Shown here in pieces: positions 8,132 to 16,670 of a stretch of DNA of 64,000 bases. The position numbers and the translations under genes were made by a program. The stretch's first letter is position 1, and the number at the start of each line of letters is the position of its first letter. The stretch is from Actinobacteria bacterium OK074 (GTDB lineage Bacteria; Actinomycetota; Actinomycetes; Streptomycetales; Streptomycetaceae). The DNA lies in the NCBI GenBank assembly GCA_001298575.1, contig LJCV01000251.1:1-64000 (forward strand), written 5' to 3'. Under the pieces are notes generated by a model that made no database searches, had not been told where the DNA came from, and worked only from the letters and a program-made list of their open reading frames with translations.

Positions 8132-9244
8132 ATGACAGCAGCAGGGAAGCACCAGGTGAGCCGGGCGGAGACCACACGCCGGGGCAACCGGCCGGGCCGG
8201 GCGGGCATCAGAGACGTGGCCGCCGCCGCCGGAGTGTCCATCACGACCGTCTCCGACGCCCTCAACGGCAAGGGCCGGCTCCCGGACGCCACCCGACGCC
8301 ACGTCCGCGAGGTCGCCGACCGGCTGGGCTACCGGCCCTCGGCCGCGGCCCGCACGCTCCGCACCGGCAGATCGGGCCTCATCGGCCTGACCGTGACCAC
8401 GTACGGGGATGAACCTTTCACCTTCACCGAGTTCGCGTACTTCGCGGAAATGGCCAGAGCCGCCACCTCGGCCGCGCTCGCCCGGGGCTACGCCCTGGTC
8501 ATCCTCCCCGCGACCTCGCGCCACGACGTGTGGTCGAACGTCGCCCTGGACGGCACGGTCGTCATCGACCCCTCCGACCAGGACCCGATGGTCAGTGAGC
8601 TGGTCCGGCAGGGCTTACCGGTCGTCTCCGACGGCCGCCCGGCCGGCTCGCTCCCGGTGACCGCCTGGGTCGACAACGACCACGAGGCCGCCGTCCTGGA
8701 CATCCTCGACCACCTCGCCGCGGCCGGCGCCCGCCGGATCGGCCTGCTCACGGGCACGTCGACCGACACGTACACCCACCTGTCCACGACCGCCTACCTC
8801 CGCTGGTGCGAACGCGTCGGCCAGGACCCCGTCTACGAGGCGTACCCGGCCCACGACCCGTGCGCGGGCGCCGTCGCCGCCGACCGGCTGCTGGCCCGCC
8901 CGGACCGCCCCGACGCCGTCTACGGCCTCTTCGACCCGAACGGCACCGATCTGCTGGCCGCGGCCCGCCGCTACGGCCTGCGCGTCCCCGAGGACCTGCT
9001 GCTCGTGTGCTGCAGCGAGTCCACGGTGTACGCGACCACCGAGCCGCCGATCACGACCCTGTCCCTGAAGCCGCGCCGGATCGGCACGGCCGTGGTCCAG
9101 CTCCTGATCGACGCCATCGAGGGCCTCGATTCCGACCTGCCGGTCGAGCAGGTAATACCGACGGAACTGATCGTCCGCACGTCCTCCCAACGCCGCCCGC
9201 CGCGCACGACGGTCAGCCCGCCGCGGTCGCCCGAAGGGGGCTGA
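8132..9244 (+). CDS. LacI-family transcriptional regulator with a TTA codon
   Basis: DNA-binding repressor of the LacI/GalR family, 370 residues from ATG 8132. The N-terminal helix-turn-helix includes IRDVAAAAGVSITTVSDALN and is followed by the hinge region and a periplasmic-binding-protein-like sensor domain; the ligand is unknown. Codon 162 (8615-8617) is TTA, decoded by the bldA tRNA, so translation should be tied to the developmental programme. No ribosome site precedes the ATG. A TACTAT hexamer ends nine bases upstream, so a leaderless transcript is possible. An in-frame ATG at 8066 would add 22 residues unlike the family. Confidence 0.9.
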   Translation: MTAAGKHQVSRAETTRRGNRPGRAGIRDVAAAAGVSITTVSDALNGKGRLPDATRRHVREVADRLGYRPSAAARTLRTGRSGLIGLTVTTYGDEPFTFTEFAYFAEMARAATSAALARGYALVILPATSRHDVWSNVALDGTVVIDPSDQDPMVSELVRQGLPVVSDGRPAGSLPVTAWVDNDHEAAVLDILDHLAAAGARRIGLLTGTSTDTYTHLSTTAYLRWCERVGQDPVYEAYPAHDPCAGAVAADRLLARPDRPDAVYGLFDPNGTDLLAAARRYGLRVPEDLLLVCCSESTVYATTEPPITTLSLKPRRIGTAVVQLLIDAIEGLDSDLPVEQVIPTELIVRTSSQRRPPRTTVSPPRSPEGG

Positions 9245-9927
9245 GCGGGGCGGTGGGGCTTCGCCGGGCGGCCTGTGCGGGACGTGCTCCACGCGTGCGT
9301 GGATGCGTGGAGGCGCGTTTCCCCGAGGGCCCTCCGGTGGTGTCTTCGGCGGGCCCTCGGACGGCGGGCTCGCGCGGTCGACTCGCACGGTCGGTTCACG
9401 CGGTCGGTTCACGCGGTCGGTTCACGCGGTCGGTTCGGACGGTCGGCTCGCGTGGCGGGCGAGGAGGCCGTCGGCGGGGTCGTACGGCCCCGGGGCGCGC
9501 CGTCCGGTGGAACGGGTGCTCCGAGCGGCTCGGCGGCCGTCTGGCGCCCGGTGAGCCGCCTGGACACGGCGGGCCGGCCGTGCTCGTGCGTGGCTCGTGC
9601 ACGACGGCCGACCGTGCTCGTGCGCGTTGGCCGTCGGCGCTTCGGCCGAGGCGTTCCAGGACACTCCGGAGCGCCCCGGCGGCGTCCGATGACCGGCCCA
9701 GGTGACTCACAGGTAACCCCTGTGTCGCCGAACGGTCGTAGATCCGTGTGAAAAGGCCCGCCCAAACCGGTCGAAAGCCGTCGTGAACTGGGGTCCTTCG
9801 CCGATTCACCACCCCTGGGTCATCACACGGCGCGATCCGCATTCCTATGATGGGCCCACGGCACCGTGGACCGCTGCGACCAGGCAGTCCGATGCGGTGC
9901 AGCTGCGGCGCGATGGTGGAGGGGTCG
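9245..9927. other. Intergenic region with 13-bp tandem repeats
   Basis: About 680 bp between the LacI regulator and the phosphatase gene. Frames are open through it but are low-complexity Arg/Gly/Ser strings with no family resemblance. Besides the tandem repeat at 9388-9439 and scattered cgtgctcgtgc motifs, nothing is recognisable. Confidence 0.5.
9388..9439. repeat. 13-bp tandem repeat, three perfect copies plus a degenerate one
   Basis: The unit cggtcggttcacg occurs at 9388-9400, 9401-9413 and 9414-9426, followed by a decayed copy at 9427-9439. Confidence 0.85.
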
Positions 9928-11046
9928 ATGACTCAGGGGGCCGGTCAGGGACCCGAGGCGGAGCGGGCTACGACGTTGCCCGACTTCCGGGTACCCGCAT
10001 ACGTCAACGAGACCGGCCCGTACTCCGACAGCACACCCCCCGACGAGATCACCGAACCGGCCCCCGCCCCCGAGGGCGTCCCCCAGGCCGACCCGGAGCA
10101 GCACCCCGACGGTCACCCGGAGGGCTACACGCCCACCCAGCGCGACCTGCCGGTCATCGGCCCCGGAGCCACGCTCCAGCTGTCCGTCGCCCCGGAGGCC
10201 GACCCCGACGCCCAGTCCCACGAGGGCACCGGCCCGCTGTACGTCGTCGGCGACGTCCACGGCTACCTCGACCAGCTGGTGGAGGCGCTTCAGGAGCAGG
10301 GCCTGCTCGACGAGACGGGCAGCTGGTCCGCGGGCACCGCCCGGCTGTGGTTCCTCGGCGACTTCACCGACCGCGGCCCGGACGGCATCGGCGTCATCGA
10401 CCTGGTGATGCGGCTGTCCGCGGAGGCGGCCGCGGCGGGCGGCTACTGCAAGGCGCTGATGGGCAACCACGAACTGCTGCTGCTCGGCGCGAAGCGGTTC
10501 GGCGACACCCCCGTCCACTCGGGCGCGGGCACCGCCACCTTCCAGGCGGCCTGGCTGCTCAACGGCGGCCAGAAGACCGACATGGACCGCCTCCAGGACG
10601 TCCACCTCCAGTGGATGGCCCGCCTGGACGCCATGGAGGAGGTCGACGGCCACCTGCTGGTCCACTCCGACACCACCGCCTACCTCGACTACGGCGACTC
10701 GATCGAGGCGGTCAACGACACCGTCCGCGAGACCCTCACGCGCAACGACGCGGACGAGGTGTGGGACGTGTTCCGCAAGTTCACCAAGCGCTTCTCCTTC
10801 CGCGACGAGGGCGGCTCCGACGCCGTACGCTCCCTGCTCGACACCTACGGCGGCACGCGCATCGTCCACGGGCACAGCCCGATCCCGTATCTGCTCGGCG
10901 AAGTCGGCTCCGAGGACGGCGAGGACTCCTCGCGCCCGGTGGTCGACGGTCCGCATGTTTACGCCGACGGACTCGCCATCGCCATGGACGGCGGTGTGAC
11001 CATGGCCGGAAAACTGCTGGTCCAGCAACTTCCCCTGGATTTCTGA
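9928..11046 (+). CDS. PPP-superfamily metallophosphoesterase
   Basis: Calcineurin-like phosphoesterase, 372 residues, resembling the Ser/Thr protein phosphatase / ApaH / PrpE group. After about 100 Pro/Glu-rich residues the metal-binding motifs appear in order: GDVHGYLDQL, FLGDFTDRGPDG, MGNHELLLL and IVHGHSPIP. Together these give the two-metal active site of phosphoprotein or diadenosine polyphosphate hydrolases; the substrate cannot be told from sequence. The start is ATG 9928 with GGAGGGG five bases upstream. In-frame ATGs further up (from 9847) have poorer context. Cytosolic by appearance; not in an operon. Confidence 0.85.
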   Translation: MTQGAGQGPEAERATTLPDFRVPAYVNETGPYSDSTPPDEITEPAPAPEGVPQADPEQHPDGHPEGYTPTQRDLPVIGPGATLQLSVAPEADPDAQSHEGTGPLYVVGDVHGYLDQLVEALQEQGLLDETGSWSAGTARLWFLGDFTDRGPDGIGVIDLVMRLSAEAAAAGGYCKALMGNHELLLLGAKRFGDTPVHSGAGTATFQAAWLLNGGQKTDMDRLQDVHLQWMARLDAMEEVDGHLLVHSDTTAYLDYGDSIEAVNDTVRETLTRNDADEVWDVFRKFTKRFSFRDEGGSDAVRSLLDTYGGTRIVHGHSPIPYLLGEVGSEDGEDSSRPVVDGPHVYADGLAIAMDGGVTMAGKLLVQQLPLDF

Positions 11047-11246
11047 GGGATAACCGGGCGTCCGGTGGGCAGGTGCCTGCTCACCGGCGGTCGTACAGGC
11101 CGACACCCAATTTCTGGAAACCCCCTGTCACGTCCCGCCGTCACCGCTCTACCATCGGTTTATCCGTAGCAGGCTCCCCTCCGTTTCTGCCCGACGGCTC
11201 GTCAGCATGCCGAGCCCCAAGCCCTACGGAGCATCGGGGGATGCAC

Positions 11247-12113
11247 ATGAACAGCGTTCCGCAGCACCTGTACAGCGAGGACCGCCAAGAGTACGAGCGG
11301 ATCCTCGACGAGGCGCTGCGCTCCGCCCCACACCGCCCGGAACTGGCCGCTGTACTGCAGCGGTTCAACCCCGAGCAGTTGCGCACCATGGCACTGAACG
11401 CCACGACTTTGATCACCGCGGCAGCCACCATCGAATACCAGCACTATGTGAAGGTCCGCGAGGAACTGCGCCAGCCGACGCAGTCCACCCCGCCGGTCCG
11501 CGAAGGCACCTCCGGTTCCCTCGAATCGGACGTCGGCGCGGCGGGGCTCGCAGCCACCGTGGGGGAGGCAACCGCGGGCGCCGGAGCCGGTGCCGTCATA
11601 GCGGTCCTCGCCCCTGTCCTCGCCGGTACGGCCGCGGCGATCTTCCTGCTCGTGGGGTACGTCCTGAAACTGCTCACCCCCGAGCCGGCGTTCGCCAAGA
11701 CCATGCTGACGACCGGTTGGGTCTTCGGCGCGGTCACCGCGGCGGCGATCCTGGTCGCCGCGGTCGGTCTCCTGCTCACCGCCCTGCGCAACAACTCCAC
11801 CGTCGAGGGCGACGGAGGAACGCAGAGCGAACTGGGCGAAGAGGTGACACGGGCCAGGGAAACCTGGCGCGAAGCCCTGCTTGAGCGCGGCATCCTGCCG
11901 TTCCTGGGCCAGACCCTCCACGCCCCCGACAAGGCCGCCGTGGCGCCCAACGCCCCGTCGGCCCCGACCCCCGGTCGTATCCCGCAACTGGGCTACAACC
12001 GGCCGGGCTTCAGCAGCCCGGAAGGCGGCCCCACGACGGGCACCCGCCCGAGCTACACCAGCCCGGACTTCTCCAGTCCGGACTTCGGGGGGCCGGAACA
12101 CCAGCCGGAGTGA
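11247..12113 (+). CDS. Conserved Streptomyces membrane protein with a repeat-rich tail
   Basis: Function not recognised. It is 288 residues from ATG 11247 (GGGGG six bases upstream; ATG 11241 is too close to it). The soluble N-terminal helical part (NSVPQHLYSEDRQEYERIL) is followed by an Ala/Gly-rich linker and two hydrophobic segments at about residues 125-150 and 155-180. The C-terminal tail is unstructured, with short repeats of the type FSSPE / YTSPDFSSPDFGGPE. It follows the phosphatase gene by 200 bp and shares its strand. It converges on thiC with a strong hairpin between them. Confidence 0.75.
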   Translation: MNSVPQHLYSEDRQEYERILDEALRSAPHRPELAAVLQRFNPEQLRTMALNATTLITAAATIEYQHYVKVREELRQPTQSTPPVREGTSGSLESDVGAAGLAATVGEATAGAGAGAVIAVLAPVLAGTAAAIFLLVGYVLKLLTPEPAFAKTMLTTGWVFGAVTAAAILVAAVGLLLTALRNNSTVEGDGGTQSELGEEVTRARETWREALLERGILPFLGQTLHAPDKAAVAPNAPSAPTPGRIPQLGYNRPGFSSPEGGPTTGTRPSYTSPDFSSPDFGGPEHQPE

Positions 12114-12141
12114 CCCCCGGCCGGCTGCCCAGCGCACCGGC

Positions 12142-12194
12142 CGGGCTTCGGCACCGCCACCGGCCCCCTCCCGGTGGCACCTCGCCGAAGCCCG
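12142..12194. terminator. Bidirectional terminator hairpin
   Basis: Nested inverted repeats between the convergent membrane-protein gene and thiC: outer arm cgggcttcggc (12142-12152) with gccgaagcccg (12184-12194), and inner gccaccgg/ccggtggc. The rest of 12114-12363 holds nothing else recognised. Confidence 0.75.
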
Positions 12195-12363
12195 CCCCGC
12201 GCTCACCCCGAGCGCGGGCCGCGACCCCGCCGGACGCCACCACGGCCGTCCGGCCCCACGTCCCGGCCCCACACCCCAGCCACCCCCCGCGCGGCGCACG
12301 CACCGCCCGAGCGGCCTGTGCTCACTCCGGGCCCGGCGGACGCACCCGCGGCAGGCGCACCCG

Positions 12364-14196
12364 TCACTCCACGACCGGCAAATACACCCGGTTTCCCGCC
12401 GCCGCGAACTCCCTCGACTTCTGAGCCATTCCCTCCTCGATATCGATCTCGCTGTTCATGCCGGATTCGGATTCGTCTCCGGTGTCGGTCTCCGCCCGCG
12501 AACCACCGTGCTCCCGGCGGATGTCCTGGGAGATCTTCATGCTGCAGAACTTCGGCCCGCACATCGAGCAGAAGTGCGCCGTCTTGGCCGGCTCCGCCGG
12601 GAGCGTCTCGTCGTGGAAGGCCCGTGCCGTGTCCGGGTCCAGGGCCAGGTTGAACTGGTCCTCCCAGCGGAACTCGAAGCGCGCGTCGGACAGTGCGTCG
12701 TCCCACTCCTGTGCACCGGGGTGCCCCTTGGCGAGGTCGGCTGCGTGGGCGGCGATCTTGTAGGTGATGACGCCGGTCTTGACGTCGTCACGATTGGGCA
12801 GGCCCAAGTGCTCCTTGGGCGTGACATAGCAGAGCATGGCCGTGCCCCACCAGGCGATCATCGCGGCACCGATGCCGGAAGTGATGTGGTCGTACGCCGG
12901 CGCGACGTCCGTCGTCAGTGGGCCGAGCGTATAGAACGGTGCTTCATCGCAGATCTCCTGCTGAAGGTCGATGTTCTCCTTGATCTTGTGCATCGGGACG
13001 TGTCCCGGGCCCTCGATCATCGTCTGTACCTGAAAACGCCTGGCGATCCGTCCGAGTTCCCCAAGTGTCCGCAATTCGGCGAATTGTGCGGCATCGTTGG
13101 CGTCCGCGATGGAGCCGGGCCGCAGGCCGTCGCCGAGCGAGTACGTGACGTCGTACGCGGCGAGGATTTCGCAGAGTTCCTCGAAGTTCTCGTACAGGAA
13201 CGACTCCTGGTGGTGTGCCAGGCACCAGGCCGCCATGATCGAGCCGCCGCGCGAGACGATGCCGGTCTTGCGGTTGGCGGTGAGCGGCACGTACGGCAGG
13301 CGCACGCCCGCGTGCACCGTCATGTAGTCCACGCCCTGCTCGGCCTGCTCGATCACCGTGTCCTTGTAGATCTCCCAGGTCAGCTCCTCGGCCCGGCCGT
13401 CGACCTTCTCCAGCGCCTGGTAGAGCGGCACCGTGCCGATGGGGACGGGGGAGTTGCGCAGCACCCACTCGCGAGTGGTGTGGATGTTGCGGCCGGTGGA
13501 CAGGTCCATGACCGTGTCGGCGCCCCAGCGGGTCGCCCAGGTCATCTTCTCGACCTCCTCCTCGATCGAGGAAGTGACCGCCGAATTGCCGATGTTGGCG
13601 TTGACCTTCACCAGGAACCGCTTGCCGATGATCATCGGCTCGATCTCCGGATGGTTGACGTTGACCGGCAGCACCGCCCGGCCCGCCGCGATCTCCTCGC
13701 GGACGACCTCGGGCGAAACGTTCTCCCTGATGGCCACGTACTCCATCTCCGACGTGATCTCACCGCGCCGCGCGTACGCGAGCTGCGTCACCGCCTGCCC
13801 TGGGCGGCCCCGGCGCGGCTGTCGGGGCCGCCCAGGGAACACCGCGTCGAGGTTGCGCAGACCGCCGCGCGGCGAGGTGTGCCTGAGCCCGTCGTCCTCG
13901 GGTCGGACGGGACGGCCCGGGTACTCCTCGGTGTCCCCGCGGCCGATGATCCAGTTCTCGCGCAGCGGCGCCAGCCCCCGGCGGACGTCCGTGCCGGCCG
14001 CCGGATCGGTGTACGGGCCCGAGGTGTCGTACAACGTGACCGACTCGCCATTGGTGAGGTGCACCTGACGGACCGGCACCCGCAGGTCGGGGCGCGAGCC
14101 CTTGACGTACGCCTTGTGCCAGCCGATGGACTTCCCGGCCTCCGAGGGCTGTTGGCCCTGGTCGGAGGCAGGCGTGCGTGCGTCCTTGATGGTCAT
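12364..14196 (-). CDS. thiC: Phosphomethylpyrimidine synthase ThiC
   Basis: Radical-SAM enzyme that rearranges aminoimidazole ribotide into hydroxymethylpyrimidine phosphate, the pyrimidine half of thiamine. It is 610 residues, normal for the bacterial family. The C-terminal CSMCGPKFCSM supplies the CX2CX4C cysteines that bind the 4Fe-4S cluster. Other typical blocks are EGPGHVPMHKIKENIDLQ and FYTLGPLTTDVAPAYDHITS. It starts at ATG 14196, just downstream of a TPP riboswitch whose 3' strand contains the ribosome site (GGGAG), so thiamine pyrophosphate is expected to shut off translation. Monocistronic. Confidence 0.98.
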   Translation of the reverse strand: MTIKDARTPASDQGQQPSEAGKSIGWHKAYVKGSRPDLRVPVRQVHLTNGESVTLYDTSGPYTDPAAGTDVRRGLAPLRENWIIGRGDTEEYPGRPVRPEDDGLRHTSPRGGLRNLDAVFPGRPRQPRRGRPGQAVTQLAYARRGEITSEMEYVAIRENVSPEVVREEIAAGRAVLPVNVNHPEIEPMIIGKRFLVKVNANIGNSAVTSSIEEEVEKMTWATRWGADTVMDLSTGRNIHTTREWVLRNSPVPIGTVPLYQALEKVDGRAEELTWEIYKDTVIEQAEQGVDYMTVHAGVRLPYVPLTANRKTGIVSRGGSIMAAWCLAHHQESFLYENFEELCEILAAYDVTYSLGDGLRPGSIADANDAAQFAELRTLGELGRIARRFQVQTMIEGPGHVPMHKIKENIDLQQEICDEAPFYTLGPLTTDVAPAYDHITSGIGAAMIAWWGTAMLCYVTPKEHLGLPNRDDVKTGVITYKIAAHAADLAKGHPGAQEWDDALSDARFEFRWEDQFNLALDPDTARAFHDETLPAEPAKTAHFCSMCGPKFCSMKISQDIRREHGGSRAETDTGDESESGMNSEIDIEEGMAQKSREFAAAGNRVYLPVVE

Positions 14197-14202
14197 GAGA
14201 CC

Positions 14203-14332
14203 TACTCCCTACGCCGGCATTACCCGGTAACAGGTTCAGCGGTCGGCGCAGCGATTTCCGCCCGTCGATGTTCCACGTGAAACATCGCGTCTGCGGAGGT
14301 CAACGCCCTCTCAGCCCGGTGCTCCGAGCTCC
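14203..14332 (-). promoter_or_regulatory. TPP riboswitch (THI box) of thiC
   Basis: On the minus strand the conserved aptamer elements appear in order: GGAGCACC, GGGCTGAGAGGG, CGCTGAACCTG, then GGGTAATGCCGGCGTAGGGA ending about 10 nt before the thiC ATG. The ribosome site lies in the closing strand. The optional P3-side arm is formed by a parS-like hairpin (14266-14287). Ends are approximate. Confidence 0.93.
14270..14283. promoter_or_regulatory. Near-perfect parS (one mismatch) inside the TPP riboswitch
   Basis: gttccacgtgaaac differs from parS at one base. The change makes a U-G wobble in the thiC leader RNA, so the hairpin is kept; the palindrome extends over 14266-14287. Whether ParB binds is unknown. 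Confidence 0.6.
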
Positions 14333-14416
14333 CGCGTGTGCAAAGGTGCTTTCACGCTAGCGTCTTCTTGGGCGAGCTGAACAGTGGGCCCCGCCCGTTC
14401 TTGCGATGATCGGTCG

Positions 14417-15967
14417 GTGACCACGACACAGCAGCCACCCCCGTATCCACCGTCCGGACCGCCACACGGCCATGGACCGGGCGACGGTCACGGCCATGGC
14501 GACGGTGGCGGATACGGCGGCGCGGGCGGCGGCGGTGGCGGCTTCGGCAGTGGTCAAGGGGGCTCGGGCGGAGGCCACGGGCCCGACGACGGCCACGGCT
14601 CCGGAGGGAACCACGGTTCCGGTGGCGGTCACGGTCACTCGCACAGCCACAGTCACGGACCCGCCGCCCCCGTGTCGCGGCATCTGCGCAAGGTCATCGC
14701 CGCGATCCTGATCCCGTTCACGGCGGCGGTGATCGTGGGGCTGGTGGTGCTGTGGCCGGGCGGCGTGCCCTCGCACAAGCGCACCGGGGTCGGCTTCGAC
14801 CGGCAGACCCAGCAGGCGACGGTCACCAAGGTCGTCAAGGTCAGCTGCGGGTCCGTGAACGCCTCGGGGGAGACCTCGACCGGCGACACCTCCACCGCCG
14901 AGGGCTCCTCGGCCGCGCAGGAGGCGGGTGGCACCTGCAAGAAGGCGACCGTCCGGGTCGACACCGGCGACGACAAGGGCCGTACGTTCATCGAGGTCGT
15001 CCAGCCGGACCAGTCACGGCAGTTGTCCCAGGGCGAGAAGGTCGTGGTCGCTTACGAACCCTCCGCACCCAAGAGCCTCCAGTACTCGGTCACCGACGTG
15101 AACCGCAAGTTCCCCATGGCGCTGCTCGCCGGGATCTTCGCGATCGCCGTCGTGGTGGTGGGCCGGATGCGCGGTGTGATGGCCCTGGTCGCCCTCGCCA
15201 TCAGCTTCCTGCTGCTGAACTTCTTCGTCCTGCCCGCGATCCTCCAGGGCTCGAACCCACTGCTCGTGGCGGTGGTCGGCTCCAGCGCCATCATGCTGAT
15301 CGCGCTCTACATGTGCCACGGCCTGTCCGCCCGGACGTCGGTGGCGGTCCTCGGCACGCTGATCTCGCTCTCGCTGATCGGCGCGCTGGGCTCGCTGTTC
15401 ATCGGCTGGGCCGCGCTCACGGGCAACACGGACGACAACACCGGCCTCATCCACGGCCTGTACCCGGACATCGACATGAGCGGCCTGCTGCTCGCCGGTG
15501 TCATCATCGGCTCGCTCGGCGTCCTGGACGACGTGACGGTGACGCAGACGTCGGCCGTGTGGGAGCTGCACGAGGCCAACCCGACGATGGGCTGGCGCGG
15601 GCTGTACCGCGCGGGCATCCGCATCGGCCGCGACCACATCGCCTCGGTCGTCAACACCCTCGTCCTGGCGTACGCGGGCGCCGCGCTGCCCCTGCTGCTG
15701 CTCTTCTCGATCGCGCAGAGCAGCGTGGTCACCGTGGCCAACAGCGAACTGGTCGCCGAGGAGATCGTGCGCACCCTCGTCGGCTCGATCGGCCTGGTCG
15801 CGTCCGTCCCGGTGACCACCGCCCTGGCCGCGCTCGTCGTCGCCGCGGACCGCCCGGAGCAGGTACGGCCGTCCGCCGCACCGGCCGGCACCACCCCCGT
15901 ACCCGACGGCGGCACGGGGCAGATGGCGGCGGTACGCGGCGGAAAGGGCCGCCGCCGCAAGCACTGA
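14417..15967 (+). CDS. YibE/F-like membrane protein with His/Gly-rich N-terminus
   Basis: Polytopic membrane protein of the YibE/F family, 516 residues from GTG 14417; transport function is not established. The first 85 residues are Gly/His-rich, ending in a GHSHSHSHG-type stretch that could bind metal. A first membrane segment at about 95-115 is followed by an extracytoplasmic domain with two cysteines (VSCGS, GGTCKK). Then come about seven to eight membrane segments containing GVLDDVTVTQ and ELHEANP, which are typical of the family. The start is chosen on N-terminal fit; no clear ribosome site is seen. Divergent from thiC. Confidence 0.83.
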   Translation: MTTTQQPPPYPPSGPPHGHGPGDGHGHGDGGGYGGAGGGGGGFGSGQGGSGGGHGPDDGHGSGGNHGSGGGHGHSHSHSHGPAAPVSRHLRKVIAAILIPFTAAVIVGLVVLWPGGVPSHKRTGVGFDRQTQQATVTKVVKVSCGSVNASGETSTGDTSTAEGSSAAQEAGGTCKKATVRVDTGDDKGRTFIEVVQPDQSRQLSQGEKVVVAYEPSAPKSLQYSVTDVNRKFPMALLAGIFAIAVVVVGRMRGVMALVALAISFLLLNFFVLPAILQGSNPLLVAVVGSSAIMLIALYMCHGLSARTSVAVLGTLISLSLIGALGSLFIGWAALTGNTDDNTGLIHGLYPDIDMSGLLLAGVIIGSLGVLDDVTVTQTSAVWELHEANPTMGWRGLYRAGIRIGRDHIASVVNTLVLAYAGAALPLLLLFSIAQSSVVTVANSELVAEEIVRTLVGSIGLVASVPVTTALAALVVAADRPEQVRPSAAPAGTTPVPDGGTGQMAAVRGGKGRRRKH

Positions 15968-16072
15968 GACGAGACCGGGGCAGGCCGGGCGGAGAAACCT
16001 TGCGGCACCCGCACCGCCGTAGGCGACACCCCCGGCACGGGCAGCGAACCGGGCCCAGCACCCCGCCCGACG

Positions 16073-16102
16073 CCTGCCCCTGCCCCTGCCCCTGCCCCTG
16101 CT
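16073..16102. repeat. 6-bp tandem repeat cctgcc, about five units
   Basis: A cctgcc/cctgcccc-type hexamer is repeated without interruption between the YibE/F gene and the end of ssgA. Confidence 0.75.
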
Positions 16103-16134
16103 GAAGCGTTACTCCATCTTCCGGTGGACGGGAT

Positions 16135-16572
16135 CTACCCCGCGCTCTGCTCCTCCGCCAGGATGCGGTCCAGCGCCTGGTCGAGGAGCGTGTCGAAGTC
16201 GGCGAGCGCCCGCTCCCGGCCGAGCGGCACCAGTCGGTCCGTACGGTCGAGGAACGCGATCAGTGGCGCCGCACCGCACCGGAACAGGGCCTGGTCGCCG
16301 CCCACCTGAAGCCGGATCAGCACCTCGTCGAACGTCTCCGGTTCGGCGGGGCCGATGCGCACATCGCCCTCGCCGCAGGTCCGCACCACTCCGTCGACCA
16401 GCAGCTCCCGACCGAACGTCCAGGTCACGGGGGCGTCGCCGGGCAGATGGAAGGTCAGCCGCACCGCGAAGGGATCACTGGTCTCGTAGCCGAGTTCCAC
16501 CGGAATGCGGAAGGAGAGCTCGTCCGAGACGAGGAAGCTCATCATGACTTCTGCCTGTACTGCCTCGCGCAT
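16135..16572 (-). CDS. ssgA: SsgA sporulation cell-division regulator
   Basis: SsgA-like protein (SALP) unique to morphologically complex actinomycetes. SsgA marks sites of peptidoglycan change and is needed for sporulation-specific division upstream of SsgB and FtsZ. At 145 residues it is close to S. coelicolor SsgA, with the conserved start MREAVQAEVMMSFLVSDE and core RLTFHLPGDAPVTWTFGREL. It lies directly downstream of the IclR gene ssgR, the same arrangement as in S. coelicolor, where SsgR activates ssgA. ATG 16572. The preceding gap (16573-16670) is AT-rich and should hold its promoter. Confidence 0.93.
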   Translation of the reverse strand: MREAVQAEVMMSFLVSDELSFRIPVELGYETSDPFAVRLTFHLPGDAPVTWTFGRELLVDGVVRTCGEGDVRIGPAEPETFDEVLIRLQVGGDQALFRCGAAPLIAFLDRTDRLVPLGRERALADFDTLLDQALDRILAEEQSAG

Positions 16573-16670
16573 CGTCTACCCCGTCGGTCGCCGTCGACTG
16601 GCCAGGAATCGCCCCCTGACACTGCTCGAATATTGCTTAACGTGCACACCAGATCACAAGCAGTAATTTT

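Noticed and set aside
9275..9751. 158-codon frame across the 13-bp repeats
   Set aside because: Its translation is Arg/Gly/Ser low complexity created by the repeats, and other frames are equally open.
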